From Phoronis australis (taxonomy: Eukaryota > Phoronida > Phoronidae), in assembly GCA_002633005.1 (NCBI GenBank), contig NMRA01000503.1:62001-126000 (forward strand): a stretch of DNA of 64,000 bases, written 5' to 3'. The translations under genes were made by a program, and so were the position numbers. The notes below the pieces were generated by a model. That model was not told the origin of the DNA, did not search any database, and saw only the letters and a list, made by a program, of their open reading frames with translations. Each line of letters starts with the position of its first letter. The first letter of the stretch is position 1. Below, one piece after another: positions 25,001 to 37,835 of the stretch.

Positions 25001-27531
25001 TGCACGACGCTTTTTTTTATTCCAGCCGTCTGGAGTTCTGAATGTTGGTTTTAATAATCAATTTTAAATTTCCGTTAATAATTTGACAACTGTCGTGATG
25101 AAAATGTTCAATTTGAACTGAAATCATTCGACGATCATTGTTCGGCCACTTACAATGAAGTTGAGAGTCAGCGCCCCTCCTTCCCCTCACTAAAGGGGAA
25201 CGCAGGAAACGGGGGACCGGGAAGGTTGTGTCCCTCAATAATTTGCAGGTGTGAGGGTAAAACGTTTGTGGCGACCGGCAAGATGTCACGTAGTTCTCCG
25301 GGAAACTTCTCTGACAAGGGATAATAGAGTCAAAGTGTCGGCTTTCTGTGTCCGTTTATTTGATATAAAGTCCATCCGTTGGTGACATCCATGGCCATCT
25401 TTTGTTTTTCTTATTTATATCGTTTTTGTGGAAGAGAAACTCATGCCCCAATGATTGAATCAACAGACATGTCAGCCATTCTTTGCTCTAACCAGAGTAA
25501 TTTCTGCAAAAAACTTAGCTAACCATAACACTGGTTTCACTGAAGAAAATGAATTAAAATACTTATTGTTCAAATGGCAAAATGTAAATTACTTACAGTG
25601 GGTACGTACAAGCCAGTGAATGACGAAAGTTGAGGGGAACTCTCACTAGCTCAATTGATTGACGCACATCTCTGAGTTTATTTCCACAAAAGAGATTGCT
25701 ACTAAAAGTCAAAACGATCAGGTTTGAGAAATTTACTGTCAATCGGTAAAAAGCGTAACAACTAAAACAAGTACATAAAATACTTCAGTAGCATTAGCAC
25801 TACAGAATTGGCAAAGTTCACCGTGCCTCAGACTAGGTTACCCGCATGCGCGCACCCAGCCTTCAAAATGGGGGGGCTCGAATTCCTGACGTTATGGACC
25901 TTTTGCTAACAAAAGAGCGGGCGGACTCCGCACTAAAAAAAAAAAAAAATGGGAAAAAAAAATGGGAGCACCACTGTGAATTGCACGTTTGCGCTTAGTT
26001 ACTGGACTTTTGTCCCATTTCCTCGGACATTTTGTCTCTCAGGGGCGGACCTTTTTGCCCACTTCGCAAAATGCCGCGGGGGGGCTCGTTCGAGCCCCCA
26101 CGGAGCCCCTGCCCTACTAGGCTAAGTACGGCCGCCGGTAAGCCAGGCAGGTAAAGTTCAGTAACGCTAGGACCTCGCTAAAGCAAGACTTCACGAGATA
26201 ACGTGAGATATTGCCGTGTATTTTAAATGTTTGATTTTGGATGGATTTTAGCAAGGTCCTAGCGCTACCCAGGAAGGGGGATCCTAGTGGCCTCTGAGGT
26301 TTTAAGTACGAAAATGTTTCACAAACGATGTTTTGGCTATAACTAATATTGTAATTAACGTTTATTTTTCCTGCCCAAACCCTATGAGGCACGAGCCTTT
26401 CATTTCTATCAGTGGCATCTGGCGGTGGCCCGGGGAGCAGAAACCGTACTTCAGTTTCACATTGCATCCACAGAGATGTCTATGGTCACATCACGTACCT
26501 TTCGCACTCTCGAAACTAAAGAAGTGAAATGGTTGCGAGGCTATAACCTAGCGACTAGTGGGCAAAGTGGTAAATCGTTTCAGCCGGGGCAGGTATCTAC
26601 GATAACCTTCATTTTGTTGCGAACTATCTTTAAAAACTATGATTTGGAGGTGATTAAGTGGTCTTAGATGTCCGACGTAAGCACAAAGCTCACCATTTTT
26701 GTCGAAAAAGAATTGGCTCAAGTTAAAAGTTAGTGACTGAGCAGCATCGCATCTCGGCCGTAACGTGGAACAGGCGAAGCGGCAGTCGAAAATCGCGATT
26801 TCATTTTAAACTGTTGAAATGTGACAATTTTGTCAACACCTGGAGTCATAATTTTGCAATTATTGTTTTTGGCCTACTGTTTTTCCTTGAATACTAAATT
26901 ATTGTCCCTCTGTTTGCACTGAATATCGATTGTCCCGGTTGTCAAAGTTGGTTTAGTAGTGCCACCTAGTGTCCTAAAATCAGACTCGTTGGTATCTTTG
27001 CCCAGTCGGGCTGGCTAAAACTGAACAAGGAATTTCCTTGGCTTTATTCATTGTCAGGTGTTGAAAAAGTTAGAATAGGCCTACCTAAGCCAAGAGTCCT
27101 TATGATGTTGTGTGATCATTTTCTCAAAATTTCTTTAGTTCTGTTATGGAATGAATTGAAACAAGCATGGACTTTAATTGGAAATGCCATTAGCAGAACA
27201 CTGCTATATTAATCCTGTTTATTACTTGATGACAGGGTCATAGTAATTGTGATATTTAGTTGGGAATTCTCGAAGTTTCTATGGGAAATAAAATGTTGCT
27301 TAAAACCAGAACTGGAACTATTTGTGTGATAAACTGTCACCTAGCAGTATTTTATGGCCATTGTAGCAACACAGTAGGCATTTGCATTAGAAAAAGGCTA
27401 GTTTTAGCAGCTTATCTTGTCTCAAGTTGTAGAATTTTTACTGAATGTGTTTGTGGTTTGTCCAACTGGTATGGATCATTCAGAGTTGTTTTGGGTCAAA
27501 ATGATACTTAAGTTCCTTGTTTTCATTACAG
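22003..27531. other. PXN-RPAIN divergent intergenic region
   Basis: No coding exon recognised. Probably holds both promoters and the RPAIN 5' UTR exon. A TATA-like CTATATAAGG (about 24725) and an NRF1-like GCATGCGC (about 25845) are visible but cannot be assigned. Locally GC-rich stretches occur at 23040-23180 and 25840-26110. Confidence 0.45.
23161..23175. other. Poly-G run ending in N
   Basis: Fourteen Gs and an N. Probably a sequencing or assembly weak point in the PXN-RPAIN intergenic region. Confidence 0.8.
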
Positions 27532-30500
27532 ACATTTTGGAACACTTCAAAATGGCCAGTGCCAGTACACCGAATTCCAAGAAACATCAGAAGCTGTATA
27601 AAGCAGGATCACCGGCTCCGGCGTGGAAAGAAGCCTTTAGAAAGGTATTCACTGTTAGTTGACAACAGTTCTATCTGCGTGGTCTTTTAAGTTGTGATGA
27701 TACACAACAAAGTTGAAAGTGAGGTCAAGTATACAGAGTGATTTTGTTCTTCTGGGAAAGGCCTAAAATGTTGTTTCCTAACTCACAACGTTTTTGATAT
27801 TTTCTATTAGAATATGATTCATTCCACATATTATCTGTAAGTTTTTGTTGTAACTTGAATACATGGTCCTTAAATGTAAACTTGGGTAATACTAATACTC
27901 ATTTACAGGGATCCTATATTCTGCAGGAGAACCAGTTTCCTCCACTGAATAACTTGCATCAAACTGGTTCTCAAAATCCAGTAAAACTGTTAGTGACTAG
28001 TGCTCAAACTTGGATTGGATGCCCTCTTGTGTCACTGCGTATGTGAGAGTGGGTGTGAATGTGGTGTGAACGTGATGTGAATTTTGGTGTGAATGCCGTG
28101 TGAATGTCGTGTGAACGTATGAAGGGCCCTTATTGAAAGACCTGCTGAACACTGATGAGGTTACTCTTGTTAAAACCTTTCGTTAAAGTAACTCATACCT
28201 TGTGAATAATTCCAGTAAAAGTGTTGTGAACATGTTGAAAGGTTTGAACTGAAGAGGTAGTAGCTATAGTTGTTAAATAAGTTTTACTTCAATTTCTAAT
28301 TGTGTTGAGCAAAACGTTTGGTTTACAACTATATTTCACTCTGTTTACCTGTCCAAACATTGGAAGCAATTTTGTTGCAATTTCAGAGATGCCTTGACAG
28401 ACTACGAATGAGTCGGGACAAGTTTGTTGGTCATCTTCGCATGGTGGATGATGGTTGCATGAAGAATTTAATGACTGACGAATGGCGTCAGCTGAAACAG
28501 GAGCATGAAGATCTACCTGATGTTGAAGACAGTTATTTTGATGTAGGTCATCAGGGCCCTCAGTGAAAGATATGAAAACACACTAAATTACCCCCATCAG
28601 GTCCTAAAGTTCCCCTTTAATGATTAAAATTATGCTCAAGGTTAGAATCACTTTAACATTTTGGCTACTTGGAGTCATTGCCGACAAGGAGGTACCGACT
28701 GGGGTTGAATTGGCAGCGACGACGGGGTGGGATAGGGGGATTTTCCCCTCAAGCAAAAAAATCCCCTCAGAAAGGCACAGGCACCTTTCCCTATGGTGAG
28801 CAAGGGTCCTGGTTGTTATTCGTTGTACTGTGAAAAACTGAGCTAGGCGACATTTTCTCACAAAATTTAGCTTGTACACTCTACTGTGTATTAGCGCTTT
28901 ATACATTCTACTAATTCCTCAAATTTGATTGTATTCATGACAGTGATGCCATTTTATTGTGATAGGCGCAATGTTCACAGTGCATCATGCATCCATCTGA
29001 CACTCAAAATTGTTTTAACAGGTAAGACTGCTGAAGCTCTCAATTTCTTGTTGTCAGAAAAACAAGCCTTTTGAGCAAAAAATGGGATAATTCTGGTCTG
29101 TGCCTGCCTCACTGTTTAAAGAAAAAACGAGGATCCTAACCCATTTTAGGTGGACTTGGGTGACGCTGTAAAAAAAGATCCTGCTCCAGTTCAGCTGGGA
29201 TCAGGACTAGACACTGAGAAGAAAGGAAGGATTCTGTGCCATTTCACCAGGTGTCAGATAACTTTTTCTTTTTGAAAATATGGACGTCAACTAAAAACAT
29301 GGCGCAAAGTGGTGTCAGTTTTCAAAAAAACAGACCAGAACCAATGATGCTATCTCTCAACTACATTGCTACCCTTACACGCTACCTGATGGTCACACAT
29401 GTTAAAATCATATGGAGACCTTAACCACAAGATTTTCTCTTTGAAAACTAAACTTCATTACAAGTAATCTGTGTTGCAGATTGATAACGACTTGTCCGGT
29501 GTGAATGAAATTCTTTCAATATTTGACGAGATAAAAAAGGAACTTCTGCTAGAAGGTAAGATAATGTCCTTGTTATTGTATTTTGGTGAAATGCAGATTT
29601 TTGAGTTGAGACTGTCAGTCTTGAAATACGTGGTAAATCCTAAGGCCCTGTCACACCAAACTCATTGTTGGAACATCTGAGCTCGTTTTAACTTCTTGAT
29701 GGAGTGCGGTGGGAACAACAAAATGGGTATAGAGCATGCCTGGAATCCGACACTGTCCATGGGATTTTTATTCAGATTGTGCAACACTTAATCAGTTCCT
29801 ACTCAGTGTTCGTCCCATTTTCGAGATTATACTGAGAACTGTTTTAGTGTGATGGGTTCCTAATTGAACATTGGTATCCTTATCTTTATAAAAAACACCA
29901 GTTTTGCTTTTGGTCAACTCATTTTTATAGTCACCAAAATGAATGATGTATTGTTTATTAATGTATGCCAGTATGCACTTTTGGAGGCTCAAAAACTGCA
30001 ACTTTTATTTAAGTATGAGATGCTTTGAAATCTCTCATGGTGCTAATTATGGTAATTCTTCACCTATTTAGCACAAGATATGGCTGACAAGTTAAAATTT
30101 TATTTTGCCAAATCTCTACACGAAAATAAAATTAAGGAAATATTAGTCTATTTTTGGCTTGTTATGTTCTGTTTAGATGTCATAAAGCAGCATTTGGGAA
30201 AGTTTGCATCATATGCAGCAAAGAAGATTGGGAAAATGACAATTTTTACAATTATTTTTGTGCGAAATAAGTGAGAAATTACGGTAGGTCCAGCTGAAAT
30301 TGCAACGTTATGCTCCGACGCTCTGGGGTGAGTTTCCTGATTTTGATGATCGGGAACTTGGGTTACAGCTGCAGTGTCCTTATTACAATGGTAAAGTATT
30401 GATTTGGTGTTAATTGTCTGTTGTGAAAAAAGCAACTACGAAATTTCCTTTGTCTGCCATATTGTGTCCTAAATTTATATTGTTTCGTAACCTGCCTTGT

Positions 30501-33500
30501 TTCAGAACTTGAGTATCTTTTGACAAACACAAAATCTAAAGAAAACAATGTTCTCCTTCGAAGTAAACAAGTCTGTCACTCTAGTGTTGGGCCTGGGATG
30601 TGCTCGCACAAAAATCTCACTTAAATTTCCCTCTCCCTTCTGTTACAGAGCAATCGTTATTGGCTGAGTATGAGAAAAATCAACAGTTTTGTGAAGCTGA
30701 TCTCTGCGCGGCGGTGTCTAGTATGTGCAATGAAGTAGTAATGTGTCCCGTGTGTAAAAAGTGAGTTCACTTCAACATCTGTAAGTGACTTAAATTCTAT
30801 TCAAAGACTAATAAGTAAGACATGGTAATGGAGGAGAGCTCGGACCCCTGTTTCCACCCCTCCCTTAATCGGCCACTCCATAATTCATCGACATCTCAAG
30901 TGGTCCACTTTTATTTGTCTTTAAATATTCATTTTTTTAATCAAATGCTGAAAAATAATTTCCTAATACTTCAAAACATTTGCACTTCTTTTAAAGAATG
31001 GTATTTTGCCTGGTTTTGCTGACTAAAAAAGAAAGAATTGAATTAAGTGTTTGACTCTTATAAAGTTGGTTTTGCTGTTTTCCTTACGGTGATAAGATTC
31101 TATCACCATTACCATCTCAGGTCACAGGCATTACATACATGCACCATTTTCGAATTCACAATTTATGATTTCGATGTTCTTGTTGCTAATGGAAAAAGAA
31201 TCCTATTACAGTAAAGAATATCATATTGGTTTTATGAGAGTAAACAGCCTGATTCTGTTTTTGTTTCTGGTCAGCTAAACAGGGCGAAATGCAACTTTAA
31301 ATAACAGTTATGTAATTTATGTGTTAACAATTGTTTCTGTGGTACTGAAAAAGATAAACTATGAGGCTCTGTTTGTGATTTTGTAACAAATGAGAATATT
31401 TGATTGTTACGAAATGTCACCTGTACCGCATGTTTTTTAAAGAATGAAGTGTCTCTAAACTCTGCTTGACCATATACTACAGGCCACATCCTCTTGAGTC
31501 CACTATACAGGACTGCTCCAACTTCAAGCAGTCTTAACATTCTCTAGCCCTGATGTTCTGAAGCAATTTCACTACTTCCAGTGGGTGGAGTGTTAGATAG
31601 TTTACGCAAATATGAGCCTGAATGTGAAATCTTTACCCTGTGTGTTTTCGTGTTGTGTAACTAGTTGAAAAGAAAGATGTGATGTGTCATAGACCAGGAC
31701 AGAATAAGACCTCACATTTGCAATAAGTTGTGGGAAACTTGTTGCTTGCAAGAGATAAAACAACTAACAGTTGGCGAGAAGAACTGACGTCTTAAAATTT
31801 CTTCTTTGATGTACACAAATGGTTCAGCTTTAAATATCATAAAGTTAGGTAATACCTTTTGGTTTTTGTTTGTTTGTCTCTTGTTAGTGCTCATTCCTGT
31901 TGTCTGTTTTACAGGGATTATTTGATCCAGAACAAGAGCATCATCTTTTGTAAATGTGGAGTTCACATTGACACAGAGGTGATATGTCATTGGTAGTAAT
32001 CTAATGAGAGACTTTCAAGTAGCAATATGGCAACTAATCACATTGGACTGGATACTAGTGACTTCTAAAGGACGAGAGGGCAATTTCACTTTTGTTTAAA
32101 ATGCATCATGTCTAATCACATACACTATAAAACGGTCTTTTCAGGAAATCAAATATGTTCTCGTATGCCACCTGCTGTAAAGCGGAAGTATCTCCTGATA
32201 CAGCCATGTGGCGATAAGAGTCACTGATAGTCACATGATCAGCCCGTGTCGCTTCCTGAAAGTCTCTCTTTATTATCGCTGATACAAAAAAAGTTTATGA
32301 GATCCCGTTTTGCTTTTAAACTGAAGGTATCATCAAGAAACACATTGTGTCACCAACTGCAGTTGAAACAATATTGAGCGAATACAGTCAAGTAACATGC
32401 ACATGAACAGGTCAACACAGGTGCAGTGACACTCTGTTACCATGACATTCCAAGGGAAAAGTAACATGCTGATTTCTGATGTATTGAGACTCAAGCACCT
32501 AGAGAGCTTTTCTTTGTTACCTTCACTAACCAAGATTTGATGTTGGGTGCAGTTTATAATGTGGTTTTAATTCATAATCATTAGGGGCAAAAGACTTGGT
32601 AAGCTTCCACCAGGTGGCATGTATGCAACTCATCATTTGTTTCAAAATGTCATCAACTTCCTATTTTTTATTAAAATCTCCTAATTTTGCAAAAAAAATT
32701 TGCACCTGATATATCAAGGCTGTTCGTTTGGGGTTTCATGTCACCCTACCCTCACTTCTTTGAGCAGCTTTAGTATTTCATTTGTTTCACGTCAAAAAAC
32801 CTGACAAGCGCACAACTCAAAAAATATTTCATTTACAGACTGGCAAAAGAATTATTTCAATTAAAAAAAAAGTAGAAAAGTAACATATTGTAGCCCCCAG
32901 CCGAAATTGGGCTTATTTGTCACATCAAAATGAGACTATAACAATTAACAGATCACCTATGAATGTAACTTCATCTATTCTGATATGCAGACTTAATAAA
33001 TTTGGCAAATTGTCCATGAAAAAAGGTTGAAATAATTTTAATCATTGGCAATGCTTTATTTGACTTTTGAATGGGAATTCCTAGACGTCAGTGTAACTCT
33101 CTGGACATTGACCCACTCTTCCGTTGGGGTAAGTGCCCTCTCCTCAACCTCTCAAAAATTCATTTTTAAGCACCCATGCTCAGCTTAACACCCACCCCTG
33201 ATTTTAAGTTTGTACACTTAAGTGCCTGGGGCGGTAACGTGCACGAGTATGATGTATTTTGAATATTGTTTAGGGTAGTGTTGTTTATTTTTGTTTACAT
33301 ACCATGCACCCAAGCTTTTGATTTATTTTTTCATCAGTTTTAACTAGATCGTCGTCATGCATTTCAGCGGTTATTGCACTTGGTTTTTGTAGTTGGACAG
33401 CTTAACCATTTCGGATCTAAGGTCTCAAATTGAAGAAGGCAATAAGGCACACAGTCGAAACTGCAGCAAGATGCCAGTCTTTTCTATTATAAACGAGATG

Positions 33501-33566
33501 GGCTTCAGCAACCTTCTAATGTCTTGTCCAGTATGTATTAAGTGTATTTACTTCCTATGCAACTAA
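27532..33566 (+). CDS. RPAIN: RPA-interacting protein (6 coding exons, 224 aa; 5' UTR exon edge included)
   Basis: Coding exons: 27552-27644, 28387-28542, 29480-29555, 30649-30760, 31915-31978, 33393-33566; total 675 nt including TAA. Human RPAIN is about 219 aa. The family binds the RPA70 subunit and brings replication protein A into the nucleus. Visible family marks: start block LYKAGSPAPAWKEAFRK joined to RCLDRLRMSRD (human form is LYK..SPPWKEAFRQRCLERMRNSRD), an acidic middle with MTDEWRQLKQ, a CPVC knuckle at the end of exon 4, FCKCGVHI in exon 5, then HSRNCSKMPVFSI and LLMSCPVC in exon 6. These Cys/His pairs form the C-terminal zinc finger. An acceptor (TTTCATTACAG, ending 27531) lies 20 bases before the ATG, so at least one 5' UTR exon is upstream and was not located. 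The end of the protein is less certain because a donor-like GTATGT begins at 33531. A possible AATAAA is at 34138-34143. Confidence 0.93.
27927..27972. repeat. Hairpin with perfect 12-bp arms
   Basis: GAGAACCAGTTT (27927-27938) and AAACTGGTTCTC (27961-27972). The left part (CCAGTTTCCTCCACTGAATAAC) recurs, in either orientation, near 16167, 34531 and 48600, so it belongs to a dispersed family. Confidence 0.6.
28028..28116. repeat. GTGTGAA-type minisatellite
   Basis: Repeated GTGTGAATG / GTGTGAACG units of irregular length (GTGGTGTGAACGTGATGTGA ...). In the RPAIN intron between exons 1 and 2. Confidence 0.6.
30044..30290. mobile_element. MITE of a repeated GGTAATTCTTCAC-ended family, copy 1
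   Basis: Left end ATGGTAATTCTTCACCTATT, right end TGAGAAATTACGGTAGGT, i.e. inverted termini (ggtaattyttcac / gtgagaaattacgg). Internal block ACAAGATATGGCTGACAAG. Related to sequences at 36998-37214 and to partial copies at about 13310-13540, 16430-16500, 49630-49700 and 51445-51500. Lies in the RPAIN intron between exons 3 and 4. Boundaries approximate. Confidence 0.55.
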
Positions 33567-36500
33567 GGGCAAATGATTGCGAGGGGTCTCATGTGTACAT
33601 ATGACAATTGTGTTTTGCCTGTTAACCAGCCTGAGGGTACCACAGAGACCGTAGTAAAGATATTGAAAAATACTTTTTCTGGTAATGGACTCGAGATTTC
33701 CCCTGTTAAACCATGACCTGTCCTGACCTTTGGTTGGCCTATAGTTGAATTTGACTTGTGGACCCCTTTCACTGTTGATTACATTCCTAACTTAGAATAT
33801 GGGGTGTCTGCGAACCCTCAGCTGCACCTTCTATTGTCTGGTGTACAGATAGTCTCTACTTGAGAGGCTAAAAAGCTTAGGTTGGTGGCTGCATCCTTGT
33901 TGAGTGGGGTGACACTCGATTGTGCGAGGCACTACAGAACTAGCAACGTCATTTAGAACTTTACTAATGCACCTGGTTGGGGCTTTTAAAAATTAATGTA
34001 GGTGGGGTGTTTTTTACAGTAGTGAGACATTGGGGTGCTGACCAGAACAAACTATGTTTTTTAGCCTTTAGTTACTGAATGGGGGTAGAATTGGACTAAA
34101 CTCGCCAGTATCATATAAGCAGACTTAGTACAGGCAATAAAACACGCATGTCTGAGCATAAACTTCCCCAAAAAGTGTATAATTTATATGCTCATACAAC
34201 ATCCCTGAGGTGTAATCCAGTCTTCTAAGGTCGTTCAAGAGAGGAACGTGTTTTGCTCAGTGAAGGTCATTCCATAAGTTTGGTCAGTGAAGGTCATTCC
34301 ATAACGGGTTCTTATTTTTCTTTGCAGATTTGCGACTTCATGTTCTTCGTAATATAGGACAGTAGTTTGTACTCTTTTCAAGCAATACCTCATAATATAA
34401 GAATGACTTGAGATACGGGCAGGAGGCAAAGGTGCTCAAAGTGAAGTCATTTGATTCAGCTTGCTTTGTGTGGATTACGACCAATAGTCACTTATAGTGG
34501 TCCTGGATGTTGAGAAACAGTTTGAAGCCTGTTATTCAGTGGAGAAAACTGGCTCACTAATACGGACCCCTGTAGGTGGCATTTACCACATTATGTTAAG
34601 AGTGTTGTAGCTTATTAAAGTTATGTTGATCGCAGTTCAGCGTGTCTAAAATGGACATAAGAATGAAGTGGTTTATTGAGTCAAAAATAACACATGTGAG
34701 GTCCATACTGACCACAGTGTAACCATGATAGAAAACAAGGAGCATTTACTGAAAAGCAGGCGGATTGAACGGGATAACCTGCTTGCAACATATTCCATGC
34801 CTCAATGAAAAAGCTATATTTATACAAGCATTTACTTGCCTTTTTTCATTACAGCATTTTTTGTGATAATCGCAAAATTAAAATCCTAATATTCAACTCC
34901 CGCCGTAGTGTGAAACTTGACATCCCAAGGCAGTAGTCATATTACAGTGCTCAGTATACCTTTAAATGTGATTGCACAAATGAATATAAAACTCAACACT
35001 GTATAATTATTTGCTTTAGTTGAGAAGTCCTGCACAGTTATTTTAAATCTGGGCTCTAAATACAGGCAAATCACATTTCAACGTTCCTGGTTTATAATGT
35101 TCACTACTTACAAAGTTACTCTGACTCCATAACTGCACTCTTGTACGCTAATTTAGTAAGAGAGAACTTCTCATTTCCAAGAGTTTTAAAATCCTGGGAG
35201 ATTTGCTGTAAAGCAGTTTGACTTCAGTGAGTGCAATACTGCTCTAGACATTACAGAGCCAATTTGATTTTGGTCGTTATTTCTTTTTAGTCGATGTGTG
35301 CATATAATGGCTCTTGAATATTCTTGTCACTCACTAATTTAGGAGTGGATATGTAATATAAATTTGTCATTCTGAGAAGTTAGAGCTCTATCATTGTTGT
35401 GTTTAGAATTTTTATTTTTGTATTTTGTGTTATAAAATAAAAGCAATATCGCCTGAATTTCAGTCGTCTGGTATACATTCATGTTAGTGCATGTCACTAC
35501 GCAGGCATGTCATTTGGCAAACTGAAAGTTCATTTCCTCTTCAAAGAATGAAAATTGAATCTATGTTGAACTCTTAGCTCCTGACCTTCATTCATATCTC
35601 TGATGGGATTCAAATAAAACTTTCAGATACTATGTTTTTGCACCAAGTTTTGTGATTTTTATGGAAAGGAATCAAAAGTTGCATGAAACTAAAACGAAAT
35701 AACTTAGAAAATTGTAACAGTGTTTTATGAGGTTTCATCTTGAACATCTATATTAAATGATATTTGGTTGTGTTACTGATGCCATTGTTTTACTATGAAT
35801 ATACCTTTTTGCTAAATTTTACGTAAAAGATGTGGTCAGGTGACCCAATAAATAGTGGATTGGTACAAGTCAAAAATCAAATTCTACGGGCTTTCTACAT
35901 GCAGAAAATATATTCCTTTACAGAGCTAGACTTCATAGTTCTTTAAATAAGTGACTGCATGCACAGACCTGTCTATAAGGACGTTGGTTTAATGCATGAT
36001 CAAGCTCAGTATATATCTGTTCTCCGAAAGTTTTTACAATTGTCATTACACAAATACCAAGATCACACATTTTCGTCTTCTATGAAAGCACCACTTTTGG
36101 GATATTTTTGCTAATAATCTGCTATTGCTTAGTTCTTGTCATGAAAATTATAAATAGTCTTCTAGGATAGATTATGTGGCATTTAATAATTGACACTTTT
36201 AAAGTTCACAAGAAATAGGTCACAGTTAATTGTACATGTATATTGTTTCCAAAAATATACACAAATTGGATAAACAAAATACAATTGACGTTTTCTTATA
36301 AGTTACTGGAGAAAAGAAGAAAAACATAGAATTGCCATGTTGGTAGTTTGAAAGATATTTTTTTAAAATCATCTTCACTAGACAATTTTGCATTCCTTCG
36401 TAAGTAGTGCAACGCCAGAGTTTGACAAATACAAGGATTAAAACCCGTTTTACGTAACCAGTTCATGGCCATGGCAATAACAAGGACAACAAAACTTTCA

Positions 36501-37835
36501 CATTCAAGTTCACATCTGCAGTAAAACTAGCATAAGTTGACTGTAACCAGACTGAGAACGAGTATGGTGAAATCCAACTTGTCTCAAGGAACAAGTGCAT
36601 GACCTAGAACTTACCATACTACAGAACTGTTCAAGAGGAGCAAAAATCCGACTAGAGCATGCCTGATACTTCACTGATTAAAAAAGTTGAAGCAAACATG
36701 TGAAATTGGACATACGCGAAATTGAATGTTATCGTCAATAGTTTGTCTCTTTTTTGCTAACACACTGTCGTGAAAACACTTATTCATAAAAATGTAGTTG
36801 TCAACAAGACAATGAGATTGCTGCGACCCTATGCCCCTGTCACGTTTAGTCTCTTTGATGCAAGATCTGGGTTGCTAGTCACTTCTGAGATGAGACAAAA
36901 ATCTTGACTTCTACAACGGAAATAGTGATTATTCATAATGTTTATGTCCTGCCCAACAATATCTTTCAGCAGCAGCCATTTTACTAGTCTAACAGTCTAC
37001 AGTAATTCTCCCACAAAAATAATTACCATTTTCAAAGGTTGTCAGATTAGTTTACTGCTGATAATGGTAAATTAACCAAAACTTGTTTTATGACATCTAC
37101 ACAGTACAAACCTTGTGAAACTAAAAGAAATCTATTTTTACAGAAATTTGACAAAATGGACTTTAAACTGTTGGCCATATTGTGTGCCAAATATGTGAAG
37201 AATTACCGTACTAGAGGCGAATTGCATAAAACACGCAGGTGTGTTTCTTGAGCACATACAAGTTCTGGCAAAATGGTAGCCACTGGTTGGCTAGGCTGAA
37301 ATGTTGAAATTTGGGATAGAACTAACAGTTTCCGTTCCATAAGCAAAGATTTCTCATCCTAAGTGCCTCATGAGTGCCTTGTGATTGCAGAGCACGCCTC
37401 TGGTAACGTTGTGAGCATGCACATGGATTACAAGCTGACACTGTTATGACAGTATGATATGTATGCAACCCTACTTTCCACAGTATCCAGGTAGGGACTC
37501 ATCGCGTAGTCTCAAACAGCGTGTACACACTCTGTTCACCTTAACAACTCCTTCCAACAAAGACTAAACATCCTTCTGGACTGTAACAGCGTCACACTCA
37601 TTGGAAGGCAAACATAGTCAGCTCCATCATTGAAAACTCAGTTCTGTTTAAAATCCCTTACACAGTTCTACAAATTCGTCCCCTGCCTCACCACTTCATA
37701 TGTCTCTGCGCTCCCTCGGTCAAAGGAGGCTTTGGTGATGATCATAGACTCTACCTTCCTCATTGAGGTAGCATGGTTGTCACTGAACTGTCTTTATAAG
37801 GATTATGTGATGCGTCAAAAAGTTTTTAAAAATCC
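33567..37835. other. RPAIN-NUP88 convergent intergenic region
   Basis: Both 3' UTRs must lie here. AATAAA on the plus strand at 34138-34143 could end RPAIN. Contains a repeat block at about 34485-34800 and MITE copy 2 (36998-37214). No other gene seen. Confidence 0.5.
36998..37214. mobile_element. MITE of the GGTAATTCTTCAC-ended family, copy 2 (inverted)
   Basis: Ends CTACAGTAATTCTCCCAC and GTGAAGAATTACCGTACTAG form the inverted termini. Contains the shared block TTGGCCATATTGTGTGCC (reverse of the family's GGCACACAATATGGC). Lies between RPAIN and NUP88 3' ends. Confidence 0.55.
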
